The notes: generated by a model not told the origin, from the sequence alone. A stretch of DNA of 64,000 bases from UBA4733 sp036734945 (GCA_036734945.1 DAIMXP010000027.1:6270-70269); one strand, 5' to 3'; shown: positions 40,939-49,857, numbered from the stretch's first letter. A program made the numbers and translations.

Positions 40939-41387
40939 TGCCGACCTACGTCGTCGCCACTGTCGACGAGATTCCCGCCGGCAGCCGCAAGATCGTGAGC
41001 GTCGGTGGGCGTTCCATCGGCGTCTTCAACGTCAACGGCGAATACTTCGCCCTGCTCAACCGCTGCCCGCACCAGGCCGGTCCGCTCTGCGAAGGCCGCC
41101 TGCACGGTCTGCTGGAAGCCGATATCCCCGGTGAGTACCACTACAGCCGCCCCGGCGAGATCCTGCGCTGCCCCTGGCACGGCTGGGAATATGACTTGCG
41201 CACGGGCCAGTCCTGGTTCGACCCCGCTAAAGTGCGCGTCCGCAACTACGAAGCAGGCGTCCAGCCGGGCAGCGCGGTACTGGCCAACGGCTGGCAGCCG
41301 GGACCGTACATGGCCGAGACCTTTCAGGTGTCGGTGGAGCAAGAGTACGTGGTGGTGGAGATGGGACCGGTGGCAACGACGAAATGA
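40938..41387 (+). CDS. Rieske [2Fe-2S] protein
   Basis: A 149-residue protein starting MPTYVVATVDEIPAGSRK. The cluster ligands are CPHQAG (C-x-H) and CPWHGWEYDLRTG (C-x-x-H), separated by about 35 residues. The size is that of a soluble Rieske ferredoxin rather than an oxygenase alpha subunit. An insert (GLLEADIPGEYHYSRPGE) lies between the ligands. It probably feeds electrons to an oxygenase, though no oxygenase subunit is adjacent. Translational coupling to the amidohydrolase suggests one pathway. Confidence 0.92.
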   Translation: MPTYVVATVDEIPAGSRKIVSVGGRSIGVFNVNGEYFALLNRCPHQAGPLCEGRLHGLLEADIPGEYHYSRPGEILRCPWHGWEYDLRTGQSWFDPAKVRVRNYEAGVQPGSAVLANGWQPGPYMAETFQVSVEQEYVVVEMGPVATTK

Positions 41388-41400
41388 TTGGAGTGTCCCC

Positions 41401-42021
41401 ATGATGTCTGGAGCAGAGGCCCTGCGCTGGCTGGCGACGCAGCGCGGTGAGGCACTGGTGGTGGCGACCATGACGACCTCACGCCTCTGGCCGGCCGTGT
41501 CGCAGCGTAAAGCGCTTGATCTCCCCATCTCCAACTGCATGGGCAAGGCCTCCTCGGTGGGGTTGGGGGTGGCGCTGGCACAGCCGGAACTGACTGTCTG
41601 GGTGCTGGATGGCGACGGCAGCCTGGCCATGAACCTCGGTAGCCTCTTGAGCATCGCCCAGGCTCGCCCCGCCAACCTTGTCCACTTTGTCTTCGATGAC
41701 GGCGCCTACACCACCGTCGGCGGTTCGCCGGTGCCGGCCGCTCGCCTGGCCGACTATGCTGCCCTGGCCCGCGCCGCCGGCTATGCCGCCGCCGAACGCT
41801 TCGGCGACCTGGCGACGCTGCAACAGCAGTTGCCGGAACTGCTGCGCGGCCCGCGGCCGCTCCTGATCGCGCTCGACATCGAGAGTTGGGACGGCCTGGG
41901 CGACTACGGGCCGATGACCCAGCAGGTGATGGACGAGAAGCTGGCGGTAGCCGCCGAGAAGTTCTGGGCGGTCCGCCAGACGCTCAGTGGACTGGGACCG
42001 GGTCGCCGCCCGGCCGGCTAG
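41401..42021 (+). CDS. ThDP-binding enzyme, C-terminal (beta) subunit
   Basis: A 206-residue protein starting MMSGAEALRWL. It corresponds to the TPP_enzyme_C domain alone: NCMGKASSVGLGVALAQPEL, then VWVLDGDGSLAMNLGSLLSI (the GDG diphosphate/Mg motif ending in N-L) and HFVFDDGAYTTVGG. Stand-alone halves occur in sulfopyruvate and phosphonopyruvate decarboxylases, whose alpha (Pyr) subunit is a separate gene. No alpha subunit lies in this cluster, so either it is encoded elsewhere or the protein does something else. Confidence 0.85.
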   Translation: MMSGAEALRWLATQRGEALVVATMTTSRLWPAVSQRKALDLPISNCMGKASSVGLGVALAQPELTVWVLDGDGSLAMNLGSLLSIAQARPANLVHFVFDDGAYTTVGGSPVPAARLADYAALARAAGYAAAERFGDLATLQQQLPELLRGPRPLLIALDIESWDGLGDYGPMTQQVMDEKLAVAAEKFWAVRQTLSGLGPGRRPAG

Positions 42022-42077
42022 GCCAGGCGTTGGCGCAGTTGGGGCCGGGCCGCGTCGAGCGGCGTCCGCCAGTTGCC

Positions 42078-43040
42078 GTGACGTCAGACGCGCTCCTTCA
42101 GTTCGCCTGCCAGGGTTGCGGCGCCTTCTGTTGCACCAACGAGCGCCTGGTCCTCAGTCCGCTGGAGCTGCGCTCACTGGTATTAGCTGTCGGTATCAAC
42201 GCCACCGACCTCAGTGCCAAAGGCTGGCTGGCAGCCTTCCCTGATCCCGAGAGTGGTATTCCACGAGTGGCGGTAGAGTTTCTGCCGGTCAAGCCGGACC
42301 TTACCGCCTGTCCCTTTCTCGGAATCGCGGCCGACGCGACACCGCCGGTGGACACGACACCCCAGGCCCGCCTGGATGTGCTCGTGCAGCACCAGATCGG
42401 CGCGCGCACCGCCCTTGCTGTCGCCGGCGATGATGGCGGTCGCTCTCTGCCGCTGCGCTGCCAGGCCTACACCGGTAGACCGATCATGTGCCGGAGCTTC
42501 CCCTTGCAGTTCAAGCTGGAGCTACACGGCGATGGTCAGCCGGCCGGTTGGTCGGCGCTCGCCCACACGCGGTGTCCCGGCCATGGCCTGGGCTCCGCCA
42601 CGCAGACTGCCGGCGATTACCTGGCAGCGTCGGGCATCCCCCCCCTCGCTGCCGCCCGGCTGGATTGGCACCGCCTCAACCTTGCCATTGCTGCGGCTGG
42701 CGTCGCGCTGCGCGACCATGACACGGCCAGCGGCAGCCGCCGTACACTCTGGGATACCACGCTGAACCTGCTCTTTGCCTCCTACACCCGCCCGCGCTTG
42801 CAGGTGCCGGAGGCGCGCTACATCCCCACCATCACCGAACTCTTCCAACAGCATCTCGTGCCGGTCGCCGGGCTGATGGACGCCGAGCTCCGTGCTTGTG
42901 CCGGCACGCTGAGCCAGAAGGAGGCCGCCGGACAGTTGCGTACGCTCGTCGCTGCCTGCCGGCAATTGGAGGAGGACCTGGATCAGCCGACGGCTAACCC
43001 CGTGACGCTGACGTGGCCGGCGCCGGTGGCTTTCGCATGA
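42078..43040 (+). CDS. YkgJ-like Cys-cluster protein
   Basis: About 320 residues from a GTG at 42078, start uncertain. The N terminus has ACQGCGAFCCTNERL, then TACPFLG, RCQAYTGRPIMCRSFPLQF, the CxxCxxxC and CR-x-FP pattern of the YkgJ/zinc- or iron-cluster family. The C-terminal half is helical without motif. The family is thought to bind a metal through the Cys; no reaction is established. The stop overlaps the rhomboid start (ATGA). Confidence 0.82.
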   Translation: MTSDALLQFACQGCGAFCCTNERLVLSPLELRSLVLAVGINATDLSAKGWLAAFPDPESGIPRVAVEFLPVKPDLTACPFLGIAADATPPVDTTPQARLDVLVQHQIGARTALAVAGDDGGRSLPLRCQAYTGRPIMCRSFPLQFKLELHGDGQPAGWSALAHTRCPGHGLGSATQTAGDYLAASGIPPLAAARLDWHRLNLAIAAAGVALRDHDTASGSRRTLWDTTLNLLFASYTRPRLQVPEARYIPTITELFQQHLVPVAGLMDAELRACAGTLSQKEAAGQLRTLVAACRQLEEDLDQPTANPVTLTWPAPVAFA

Positions 43041-44344
43041 ACGATCAGCAGGCAACTGAAGAGTACGAGCGCTTCACCACTGTCGCTGCCGCGTACCTGG
43101 CACGAGACGGCAGCTACGGTCCGGTCCCTGCCAGCGGCGGCCAGGGGGCCGGCGAGCGGCAGCCGTTGATCTTCGGACGCACGCAAACCATCGGCATGGC
43201 GATGAATGTCAATCTCGTGGCGCTTTGTTGGGCCGATGGGCTCACGCCGAACGACCTGGATCGCCGGGTGGAGTTCATCATGGCGCTGGTCCGCACCATC
43301 GGCGAGCAAGGGAACGTCGAGGCGCAAAGCGGCGGCAAAGGTCGCCAGGTCACTGCCTTACTGCTGTGGGTCTACACCGGAGCTACCCACGGTGATCTGG
43401 CAACCGCCGCCGCGGCGTTGCGCCGGGACGTCCGCGGCAGCAGCTTCGGCCGCTGGCCGGTGGATTGCGCTGCCATCTTGCTGGGCGGTGGCACTGTCGT
43501 TTTGCCGGACAACATCCTTGGGCGCCGCCGCACAGGGCTCGCTACTGAGATCCTGCATGCATGGCAAAGCAAGGACGCCGGCCTGCTGGGCGAGCAGCCG
43601 CCGCTCGTCGTGGGCCAACAGCGGCGGCGCGACCTCGCTCGCGTACTGAGCGGCGGTGCAGCGCCGGTCACCTACACGCTTCTGGTGCTGATCGGCCTCT
43701 TCTTTGCCGCCATGGAACTGAGCGGCGGGTCCACCAGTACCCGTGTGCTTGTCCGCTTTGGCGTGCTCGTGACGCCCCTGGTGCTGGCCGGACAGTGGTG
43801 GCGACTCGTCTCCGCCGCCTTCTTGCACATCGGCTGGTCGCACCTGCTCTTCAACTGCTGGGCACTATATATCTACGGCCCACTGGTCGAGCGCCTCTAC
43901 GGCCCGACACGCTTCCTGACTATCTACCTTCTGGCGGCCATCGCCGGTGACGCCTTGAGCTTGCCCCTCGTTAACGGTGTCTCCGCCGGCGCGTCGGGCG
44001 CCATCTTCGGCCTCTTCGGCGCGACCATCTCGCTCGTCATCCGCCACCGCCGCACCTTACCGTCAACGATTCGAGCACCGCTCTGGCGCAATGCCGTGGC
44101 GGTCGTCGCTCTCAACGCCGTGCTCAGTGTCGCCGTGGCCGGCATCAACCTCTACGCCCACGCCGGCGGCTTCCTGGCCGGCCTGCTCCTGGGGGCCGTG
44201 CTACGCCCGCGCCCGATCGTCACCGACCGCCTCCAAGGACAGCTTGGAACTGGCGTCGGCATCGTGTTAGCAGGCATCTGCACGGTGGCACTGGCGCTGG
44301 CCGTAGGCCAACTCCAAGTGAGGGGCGTTCTCTCTCTCCCGTGA
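43037..44344 (+). CDS. Rhomboid intramembrane serine protease with cytosolic N-terminal domain
   Basis: A 435-residue protein starting MNDQQATEEY. Residues about 1-210 are soluble, without motif known to me. Then six hydrophobic helices carry WWRLVSAAFLHIGWSHLLFN, GASGAIFGLFG (catalytic Ser) and NLYAHAGGFLAGLLLG (catalytic His), the rhomboid dyad. It cleaves transmembrane substrates. The unusually long N-terminal domain may recruit substrates. A palindrome follows the stop directly. Confidence 0.92.
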   Translation: MNDQQATEEYERFTTVAAAYLARDGSYGPVPASGGQGAGERQPLIFGRTQTIGMAMNVNLVALCWADGLTPNDLDRRVEFIMALVRTIGEQGNVEAQSGGKGRQVTALLLWVYTGATHGDLATAAAALRRDVRGSSFGRWPVDCAAILLGGGTVVLPDNILGRRRTGLATEILHAWQSKDAGLLGEQPPLVVGQQRRRDLARVLSGGAAPVTYTLLVLIGLFFAAMELSGGSTSTRVLVRFGVLVTPLVLAGQWWRLVSAAFLHIGWSHLLFNCWALYIYGPLVERLYGPTRFLTIYLLAAIAGDALSLPLVNGVSAGASGAIFGLFGATISLVIRHRRTLPSTIRAPLWRNAVAVVALNAVLSVAVAGINLYAHAGGFLAGLLLGAVLRPRPIVTDRLQGQLGTGVGIVLAGICTVALALAVGQLQVRGVLSLP

Positions 44345-44355
44345 GGGGGAGAGAG
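44332..44355. repeat. 9-bp palindrome at the rhomboid stop codon
   Basis: CTCTCTCCC (44332-44340) and GGGAGAGAG (44347-44355) pair around a 6-nt loop that contains the TGA stop. There is no T-run, so it is more likely a palindromic repeat than a terminator, though it lies between convergent genes. Confidence 0.55.
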
Positions 44356-44706
44356 TCAGAGAGAGGGGTCCTCCTCTTCCTCATACGCCCCCTGGATCAT
44401 GCGGCGGATGCGGTCGTCCGGGCCGTCCAGCTCGCCGCTTCCTTCCTGCTCGTCGAAGTAGGCAATCTCAACGTAGAGTCGCCCCACTTCACGTGCGCGA
44501 GCCGGGTTGGCAAGATCGCGCCAGATCTCGCGGATGGCGCCTTCGTGCTCCGGATGCGCGCGGCGAAAGACATCGTCGCGGATGGTGAGCATCGCGTGGC
44601 AGGCATCGCACGCGGTGCCATCAAACCGCGCGTCGTAAGGGAAGTCACCGGGCGTGTCGCAAACGACACACCGATTGGGGGTATGGCAGAGAATGGTGCT
44701 TGACAT
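44356..44706 (-). CDS. Small zinc-ribbon protein of unknown function
   Basis: A 116-residue protein starting MSSTILCHTPN. It has CVVCDTPGDFP and ACDACHAML, two CxxC pairs 18 residues apart, forming a zinc ribbon, then a helical acidic C terminus (GAYEEEEDPSL). I do not recognise the family. It stands alone, convergent to the rhomboid gene and divergent from the next membrane protein. Confidence 0.75.
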   Translation of the reverse strand: MSSTILCHTPNRCVVCDTPGDFPYDARFDGTACDACHAMLTIRDDVFRRAHPEHEGAIREIWRDLANPARAREVGRLYVEIAYFDEQEGSGELDGPDDRIRRMIQGAYEEEEDPSL

Positions 44707-44793
44707 CAGCAGTACCGTACCATGGCGGCGCATACGGCACGATCGCGGATGCGGTGGCGTAGCGCCCCCACAGGACAACGGAGAGGAGTAACG

Positions 44794-45027
44794 ATGCCCG
44801 ACTGGCTTTCCGCTCCCCTACGCGGCCTGACCTACCTCTTCCTGTGGGCACTGGTCGTGGTATGGGTCATCGCCGCGCCCGTCACCGGTATCCTGGTGGC
44901 ATCCAACCTCCTCTTGCACCCGACCCAGCGCATCCTGATTCCCCTGTCGATCATTGCCACCATCTACATCACGCTGCGCGGCGCCCGCCTCTTGATAGCG
45001 CTGGGTGATCGCGCACTCAACGACTGA
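44794..45027 (+). CDS. Small two-helix membrane protein
   Basis: A 77-residue protein starting MPDWLSAPLRG after GAGAGGAG. Two hydrophobic helices, YLFLWALVVVWVIAAPVTGI and ILIPLSIIATIYITL, separated by a short loop, with a positively charged C-terminal end. No family is recognised. It precedes the LCP gene by 110 bp in the same orientation and may share its transcript. Confidence 0.7.
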   Translation: MPDWLSAPLRGLTYLFLWALVVVWVIAAPVTGILVASNLLLHPTQRILIPLSIIATIYITLRGARLLIALGDRALND

Positions 45028-45136
45028 ACATCGCCAATTGGAACCCCGGCAAGTCGCGTAGGAAGCCCGTCACCGTTGCACCGCCCCTGACCTATACTGC
45101 GCAGCAGGTTGCAGGCAGGACGGACAGGGAATTCGG

Positions 45137-46681
45137 GTGAACGACCGGCGGCGCCGACCATCATTCCTGCCGATCGTCCTGCTCCTCCTTATGATTCTGC
45201 TGGGAACCGTCGCCATCTTCGCCTACGCCACGATCAAACCGCTCGTCGCCATGACGGGACAAGTCGTTCCCCGGCTGGCAGTGAGCGCCGCCGGCACGGC
45301 CAACACCGCCGAAATGGCCACCGTCTCGGCAGGTGGTCCAGCCGCGGCGCCACCACCTGTCACCGGCAGTAGCAGCGTCGTTACCCCGCAGTCGACCGGA
45401 ACACCCTTCCAGCTTCCCTCACTGCAACGCAAGCAGCGGGTCAACTTCCTGCTGCTGGGCAGCGATACCGACCTGAAATTCGCGGCGGGAACCTACCTGA
45501 CCCAGAGCATGATCGTGGTGACGGTGGACCCAATCTCGCACACCGTAGGCATGCTGTCGATTCCTCGCGACCTCTGGGTGCGCATTCCGGGCTACGGCTA
45601 CGGCAAAATCCAGATCGCTTACGAGATTGGCGGTATCGCCACGGCCAGGGCGACCATCGAGCAGAACTTCGGCATCCCCATCGACTATTACGCCTGGATT
45701 GGGCTGCAAGGCTTCCAGAAAATGATCGACACGGTGGGCGGCGTCAACATGGACCTCGCTCACCCCGTGCTGGATGACGCCTACCCGGACGACCTCAATG
45801 CCAGCGACCCCTACGCCTACATGCGAATATTCCTGCCTGCCGGACCGCAACACCTGGATGGCGCCCACGCGCTGCAATTCGTCCGTTCGCGCCACGGCGA
45901 TTTGATCGGCGACTTTGGGCGGTCCAGCCGGCAGCAGCAGTTGCTGCTGGCGCTCAAGCAACGCCTCACCGGGCCGACGCTCGTCACCCACCTGCCCCAG
46001 TTAGCATCGGACATGCAGGACAGCGTCCGCACCGACGTGCCGCTGACCGACCTGCTGCAGTACGCTTCCTTCGCCCGCGACCTCAAGAGCGCCGACATTC
46101 ACCAGATCGTCTTGCAACCGCCGACCTACTCGGCCAACAGCGCGTCACCGGACGGCACGCAGGCGATAGTGGTCCCCGACTGGTCGGCCATCGATCAGGC
46201 CGTCGCCCAGATGTTCCAGATTCAGCCCCAACCAGCAGCGGACACCCGTGTGGCTCCGCCAATGATACGCCCCGTTACCACCGTTGCGACACCGCCTGAG
46301 CGCCAGACCATCCCGGCGCCGCTACCCACTGCCACCAGGATTCCGCTACGGCCGGAGCCTGTGGCGCCAACGGCCACTGCGGCGCCACGGGCCCAGCCGG
46401 CGCCCATCACTGTGCAGGTCGAGAACGGCACGACCGTGCCCGGTCTGGCCGAACGGGCGACGCAATACCTGGCCGACAACGGCTTCCGCCTCGCTTCGCC
46501 CGTGAACGGTCCGCGCGGCGTGGCGCGCACCACCGTGACCTTCTACGAACCGAACGCCCGCGACGCCGCCTTCAACGTCGCCCATCTCCTCGGCGCTGTC
46601 GTGATCGCCGGCAACCGCCCGGCATCGGCCGGCCCGCCGGTGGTGGTGGTACTGGGCAGCGACGTGGCGAAGCGGTTCTAA
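45137..46681 (+). CDS. LytR-CpsA-Psr (LCP) family cell-wall glycopolymer ligase
   Basis: A 514-residue protein with GTG start. One N-terminal membrane anchor (FLPIVLLLLMILLGTVAIFA), a Thr/Pro/Ala linker, then the LCP domain at about 95-310: RVNFLLLGSDTD, DSM-like QSMIVVTVDP, LSIPRDLWVRIPGYG, KIQIAYEIGG and LQFVRSRHGD with the catalytic Arg residues. The C-terminal LytR_C domain (about 420-510) starts ITVQVENGTTVPGLA. It attaches polymers from a polyprenyl carrier to peptidoglycan. Confidence 0.93.
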   Translation: MNDRRRRPSFLPIVLLLLMILLGTVAIFAYATIKPLVAMTGQVVPRLAVSAAGTANTAEMATVSAGGPAAAPPPVTGSSSVVTPQSTGTPFQLPSLQRKQRVNFLLLGSDTDLKFAAGTYLTQSMIVVTVDPISHTVGMLSIPRDLWVRIPGYGYGKIQIAYEIGGIATARATIEQNFGIPIDYYAWIGLQGFQKMIDTVGGVNMDLAHPVLDDAYPDDLNASDPYAYMRIFLPAGPQHLDGAHALQFVRSRHGDLIGDFGRSSRQQQLLLALKQRLTGPTLVTHLPQLASDMQDSVRTDVPLTDLLQYASFARDLKSADIHQIVLQPPTYSANSASPDGTQAIVVPDWSAIDQAVAQMFQIQPQPAADTRVAPPMIRPVTTVATPPERQTIPAPLPTATRIPLRPEPVAPTATAAPRAQPAPITVQVENGTTVPGLAERATQYLADNGFRLASPVNGPRGVARTTVTFYEPNARDAAFNVAHLLGAVVIAGNRPASAGPPVVVVLGSDVAKRF

Positions 46682-46949
46682 CCGAACGCTCCGCAGGTCC
46701 TCGTTCACATCGCTACATCACAACACCATGATTCCCATGATGTACCACGTCGCTGAATTGCATATGGCATGATTCAGGCAATGCACGACCGGCCATGACG
46801 GTGTTGTCGCCGTTAATGGGGCCACAGTGCCATCAGCCAGACGCAAACGCTGCCATCACCACCGTAAAATAGGTAGTGTCAGCAAGCTAGTCTAGCTGCA
46901 TGCGAGGTCGGTAATGAGCAGGGGCTTATCAAGCGAGGAGAACATCTCG
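46682..46949. other. Intergenic edge of an AT-richer island
   Basis: About 270 bp with no supported gene. From here to about 52.0 kb the base composition is visibly lower in GC than the flanking core genes. A TAGTCTAGCT-like sequence lies before the next gene, but no promoter can be assigned. Confidence 0.4.
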
Positions 46950-47240
46950 ATGTCCCAGACGGTCGACGCCACCCAGCAGGAGCAGACTATCCAAGCGGCA
47001 GTCGAATTCGCGAAACGACTACTCAGCAACGAGCCGGTCGAAGACTTCCGATTGGAAGAATTTCAAGAGTCTCCCGATCATCGTTTATGGCTGATTACGG
47101 TCGGCTTCCTCCGGGAAGAGAAGCGGCAGCCGCTGAAATATCTCACCGGTGTCGCGATGAAAATCCGCACCTACAAGGTCGTTGACGTCGATAGGGCTAC
47201 CGGCCAACCGGTTGCCATGAGGAATAGGGAGGGTGAATAG
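46950..47240 (+). CDS. Unknown partner protein of a PIN-domain gene
   Basis: A 96-residue protein starting MSQTVDATQQEQ behind GAGGAG; an upstream ATG at 46914 would add 12 residues. The sequence is helical then beta (AVEFAKRLLSNEP, DHRLWLITVGFLREE, MKIRTYKVVDVD). No DNA-binding motif is visible. It overlaps the PIN gene by 8 nt, so the two are co-translated; an antitoxin- or immunity-like role is inferred from this arrangement only. Confidence 0.65.
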   Translation: MSQTVDATQQEQTIQAAVEFAKRLLSNEPVEDFRLEEFQESPDHRLWLITVGFLREEKRQPLKYLTGVAMKIRTYKVVDVDRATGQPVAMRNREGE

Positions 47241-47772
47241 CCGGGAGCGTACAGTCCTCGCCCTCCTCCGGCGTCATCGACAGGCCGGTATTCTCGTGGA
47301 TACCAACCTGCTGCTCCTGTTTTTTGTCGGCATCTTCGACGCACGGTACATCTCTCGCTACATCAGGACCACCACGTACAACGAAGCAGACTTCGTTGTG
47401 CTTGCTCAGGTGTTGCAAACGTTCCGTCGGATCATCGTGACGCCGCACATCCTGACGGAGGTCAGCAACCTATCGCGAGACATCGACCGCGGCCGTCGCT
47501 ACGAGTTCTTCCTGCTCCTGGAGTCGCTGCTGAATGCCCCATCGGGCCAGTTTGTCATCGATGAACGGCACCGTCCCGCCAAGCTTATCAGTACAGAGTC
47601 GGAGTTCCCGTTGCTCGGTCTGACGGACGCAGCCATCATCCATCGTGCGGCGCACCGCCGCAATCTGGTGCTCACCGACGATGGCCCGCTAGGCGAGTAT
47701 CTGGAGCGCCGCGGCATCGATTTCATCGGGTTCGATGATCTGCGAACGTCCTTTGCTCCGAACGCCAAATGA
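47233..47772 (+). CDS. PIN-domain ribonuclease-like protein (toxin candidate)
   Basis: A 179-residue protein with GTG start inside the previous gene. It has the PIN acidic residues in order: GILVDTNLLLLFFVG (first Asp), PHILTEVSNLSRD (Glu), GLTDAAIIHRA (Asp) and LVLTDDGPL (Asp). It is longer than VapC (about 130), with extra helices in the middle (EFFLLLESLLNAPSGQ). The pair could be a toxin-antitoxin or a defence-associated nuclease module. It lies in the same AT-richer island as the large ATPase gene. Confidence 0.82.
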   Translation: MNSRERTVLALLRRHRQAGILVDTNLLLLFFVGIFDARYISRYIRTTTYNEADFVVLAQVLQTFRRIIVTPHILTEVSNLSRDIDRGRRYEFFLLLESLLNAPSGQFVIDERHRPAKLISTESEFPLLGLTDAAIIHRAAHRRNLVLTDDGPLGEYLERRGIDFIGFDDLRTSFAPNAK

Positions 47773-48561
47773 CGTCCGCTGAAAGGAAAGCAGGTAGTCC
47801 TATTCGCCCTCCAGCGTACGATTCCCAGTTACAAGGCTCCAGACAAGCCGCCCGACAAAGACATCACTGGCCGGTTGCTTCACCACGACCCCGACGAATC
47901 CACACACGGCCCGCGCGCAGTGCCCGCGCCGAACTCATCTATGCTGATAGTGGAGTACGTCGAGGGGCCGGGCCAGCCCGTCCGGGTTGTACCGCTGGAT
48001 TATGCCTCGCACTGACTCGTGGGCAGTCGGATCGAGCCTTGTTCGTTCCACGTGGCGGAGTACCCTCGTCAATCCTTCGCCTCAAGAACTCAGCCCGGCT
48101 GACGGGCCGTCAGGTATGGACTATGCTACATACGCAGAGCATGAAACGCACCCGCAAGGTAATGACGTTCGTCGTAACGAATCTCATTAGTCCCGTTCGA
48201 TAAAGTGGCCACGCGCCTCCGTGGCGACGCTCAGCGCAATCCCTTCAACGCCGGCAACAGGCGTTCTAGATTCCAGGCAAGGTCTCGGCTCGCCACAGCG
48301 GCGGTTCTGGATAAGGCAGCGAGGCCATGACAGCGCACTTCTGAGCGCGAGCTCCGCGACGTTGGGCCGACTGCTCTCAACCCAAAAATGAAGTAGCGAT
48401 GGTCGTGGTCTGGGAGAAGTCGGTCACGCTGTCACGTCAGGTACCGTGCCCATCCATATTCAACCGATTGGACCCTGGGACAATCGGATGCGACTGGATC
48501 GACGTGCTAAGCTAACAGACCAACCGCAAGCGCGGCGACTGTTATAGACGGGGGGGGCACG
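47773..48561. other. Gene-free stretch before the large conflict gene
   Basis: About 790 bp. A frame ending MLIVEYVEGPGQPVRVVPLD at about 48015 is protein-like for 24 codons and may be the tail of a decayed gene. Other frames are without character. The last 100 bp should hold the promoter of the 48562 gene; a G8 tract (48550-48557) forms its ribosome binding site. Confidence 0.4.
48550..48557 (+). promoter_or_regulatory. Homopolymeric G8 tract at the ribosome binding site
   Basis: Eight consecutive G residues end 4 nt before the GTG start at 48562 and act as the Shine-Dalgarno sequence. Length changes by slippage would alter its spacing, so expression could be phase-variable. Confidence 0.5.
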
Positions 48562-49857
48562 GTGAAAAGTCCTACCGATCAAATGCACGCCGAGTATCTT
48601 GGCGACAATGCGCGTGTAATTGTCAGCGATCCGTTAGACGAGGTCGATCGAATCCTCACGGAGATGGCAAAGGCACCGGAGGATCGCGCAAGCCGGGACA
48701 GTCATCGTCTGACAGTCGCCCTCTGCCGAGCACTGCTAAATCTCGACAATGGCACTGATTCGAGTGAGATATTGGACCCAACCGCCAAGATATTAGACCC
48801 AACATTGCCTGCTAAGATAAGGCGAACAGCCGCCGCCGCCTTCGTCCATATCCTGGTTACCGATTACTTAAACCTGGATGAGGGCTTCCGGCACCATGCG
48901 TTCGCGCTGATTGACAGGGAATTCCAGAGTGACCTCTATCCCCACATAAACATATCACCCAGGGATCAGACGCACAACAAACTCACCAAGCTTAGCGACA
49001 CCCTACATGGGACATCTCAAGCACTGACGTCCGCTGTGGCCTCCCTATCGAATCTGCACACTTTTTCGGACGTGCGGAAGTCCTTCATGAAGACAATCAA
49101 TAGCTCTCCATGCAAGTTCCTCATCTGGCCATTCCTTCCCGACACGCCAACTAACCTTGGAGTCAATCGAGCGCTCGAGGCGGTTCGTTGCTATCTTGAC
49201 GCTACTGTCTCAACTGTTGCGCAGGAGTTTCGTGAAGCGCAGCAAACGCTTGAACAGTGCCATGACAGGGTTGCGTCATATCGGCTGCGATACTGCCTGC
49301 ATCCGTTAAATACGATGTATCAAACGCTTCACAAAACGTTGGATCAGCACTTCCTTGACAGCCCGCACAGTAAACCGGCAAGGGTGACAGTCCGAGCTTC
49401 GGATAAAAAGTACCCGTTGCATATCGCGGATCAGCAAATCGGCTTGTTCCTCGACGTTCAGAACGCCGGGCCAGGAGATGCTCTCGGAATCGAGATAGAA
49501 CTGGCTAGCAACGAGGACATTTTTATACATTCCGCATGCGTTATGTACGGCCTGCTCGCCCCCATTACGGCGTCCGTTGAAATCCCGGCGACAGTCAAAC
49601 ATTGTACGGAATCGGCTTCAGCCTATGCTGTGATTCGGTGGACCAACTCTGACGGAACAAAGGATCAAGACGATGTCATTCTTGAGTTCATAGCACAGCG
49701 CACGGACATCGACTGGGAAAGCTTAGATTCGGAAGAGCCATACGACCTTGAGCCAGTGGGGGAGGAGGACCACCTGGTTGGTCGCGTAGATTACCTCAGA
49801 AAGCTCACGTCCCTATCCCGCTCTAAAAGTCTCGGCTCCTGTTACATATTCGGCTAG
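48562..49857 (+). CDS. N-terminal part of interrupted ATPase-PRTase protein
   Basis: A 431-residue reading frame with GTG start after the G8 tract. Residues 1-140 are helical (LTVALCRALLNLD, AAAAFVHILVTDYL). An alpha-helical, possibly coiled region follows (NKLTKLSDTLHGTSQALTSA), then about 270-400 a beta-sandwich-like segment (LFLDVQNAGPGDALGIEIEL, SAYAVIRWTNSDGT). The end LVGRVDYLRKLTSLSRS leads to YIFG and the TAG. The frame includes a small in-frame duplication ILDPTAKILDPT. On its own it would lack the whole ATPase. Confidence 0.8.
   Translation: MKSPTDQMHAEYLGDNARVIVSDPLDEVDRILTEMAKAPEDRASRDSHRLTVALCRALLNLDNGTDSSEILDPTAKILDPTLPAKIRRTAAAAFVHILVTDYLNLDEGFRHHAFALIDREFQSDLYPHINISPRDQTHNKLTKLSDTLHGTSQALTSAVASLSNLHTFSDVRKSFMKTINSSPCKFLIWPFLPDTPTNLGVNRALEAVRCYLDATVSTVAQEFREAQQTLEQCHDRVASYRLRYCLHPLNTMYQTLHKTLDQHFLDSPHSKPARVTVRASDKKYPLHIADQQIGLFLDVQNAGPGDALGIEIELASNEDIFIHSACVMYGLLAPITASVEIPATVKHCTESASAYAVIRWTNSDGTKDQDDVILEFIAQRTDIDWESLDSEEPYDLEPVGEEDHLVGRVDYLRKLTSLSRSKSLGSCYIFG

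Noticed and set aside
47769..48203. A 144-residue frame after the PIN gene
   Set aside because: Arg/Pro/Ser-rich without hydrophobic core; a different frame has a short protein-like tail, so at most a decayed gene lies here.
49855..49857. TAG decoded as pyrrolysine or selenocysteine
   Set aside because: Selenocysteine uses TGA, not TAG; no pyrrolysine genes are seen, the context is a Walker A motif where Gln is usual, and TAG ends other genes here.
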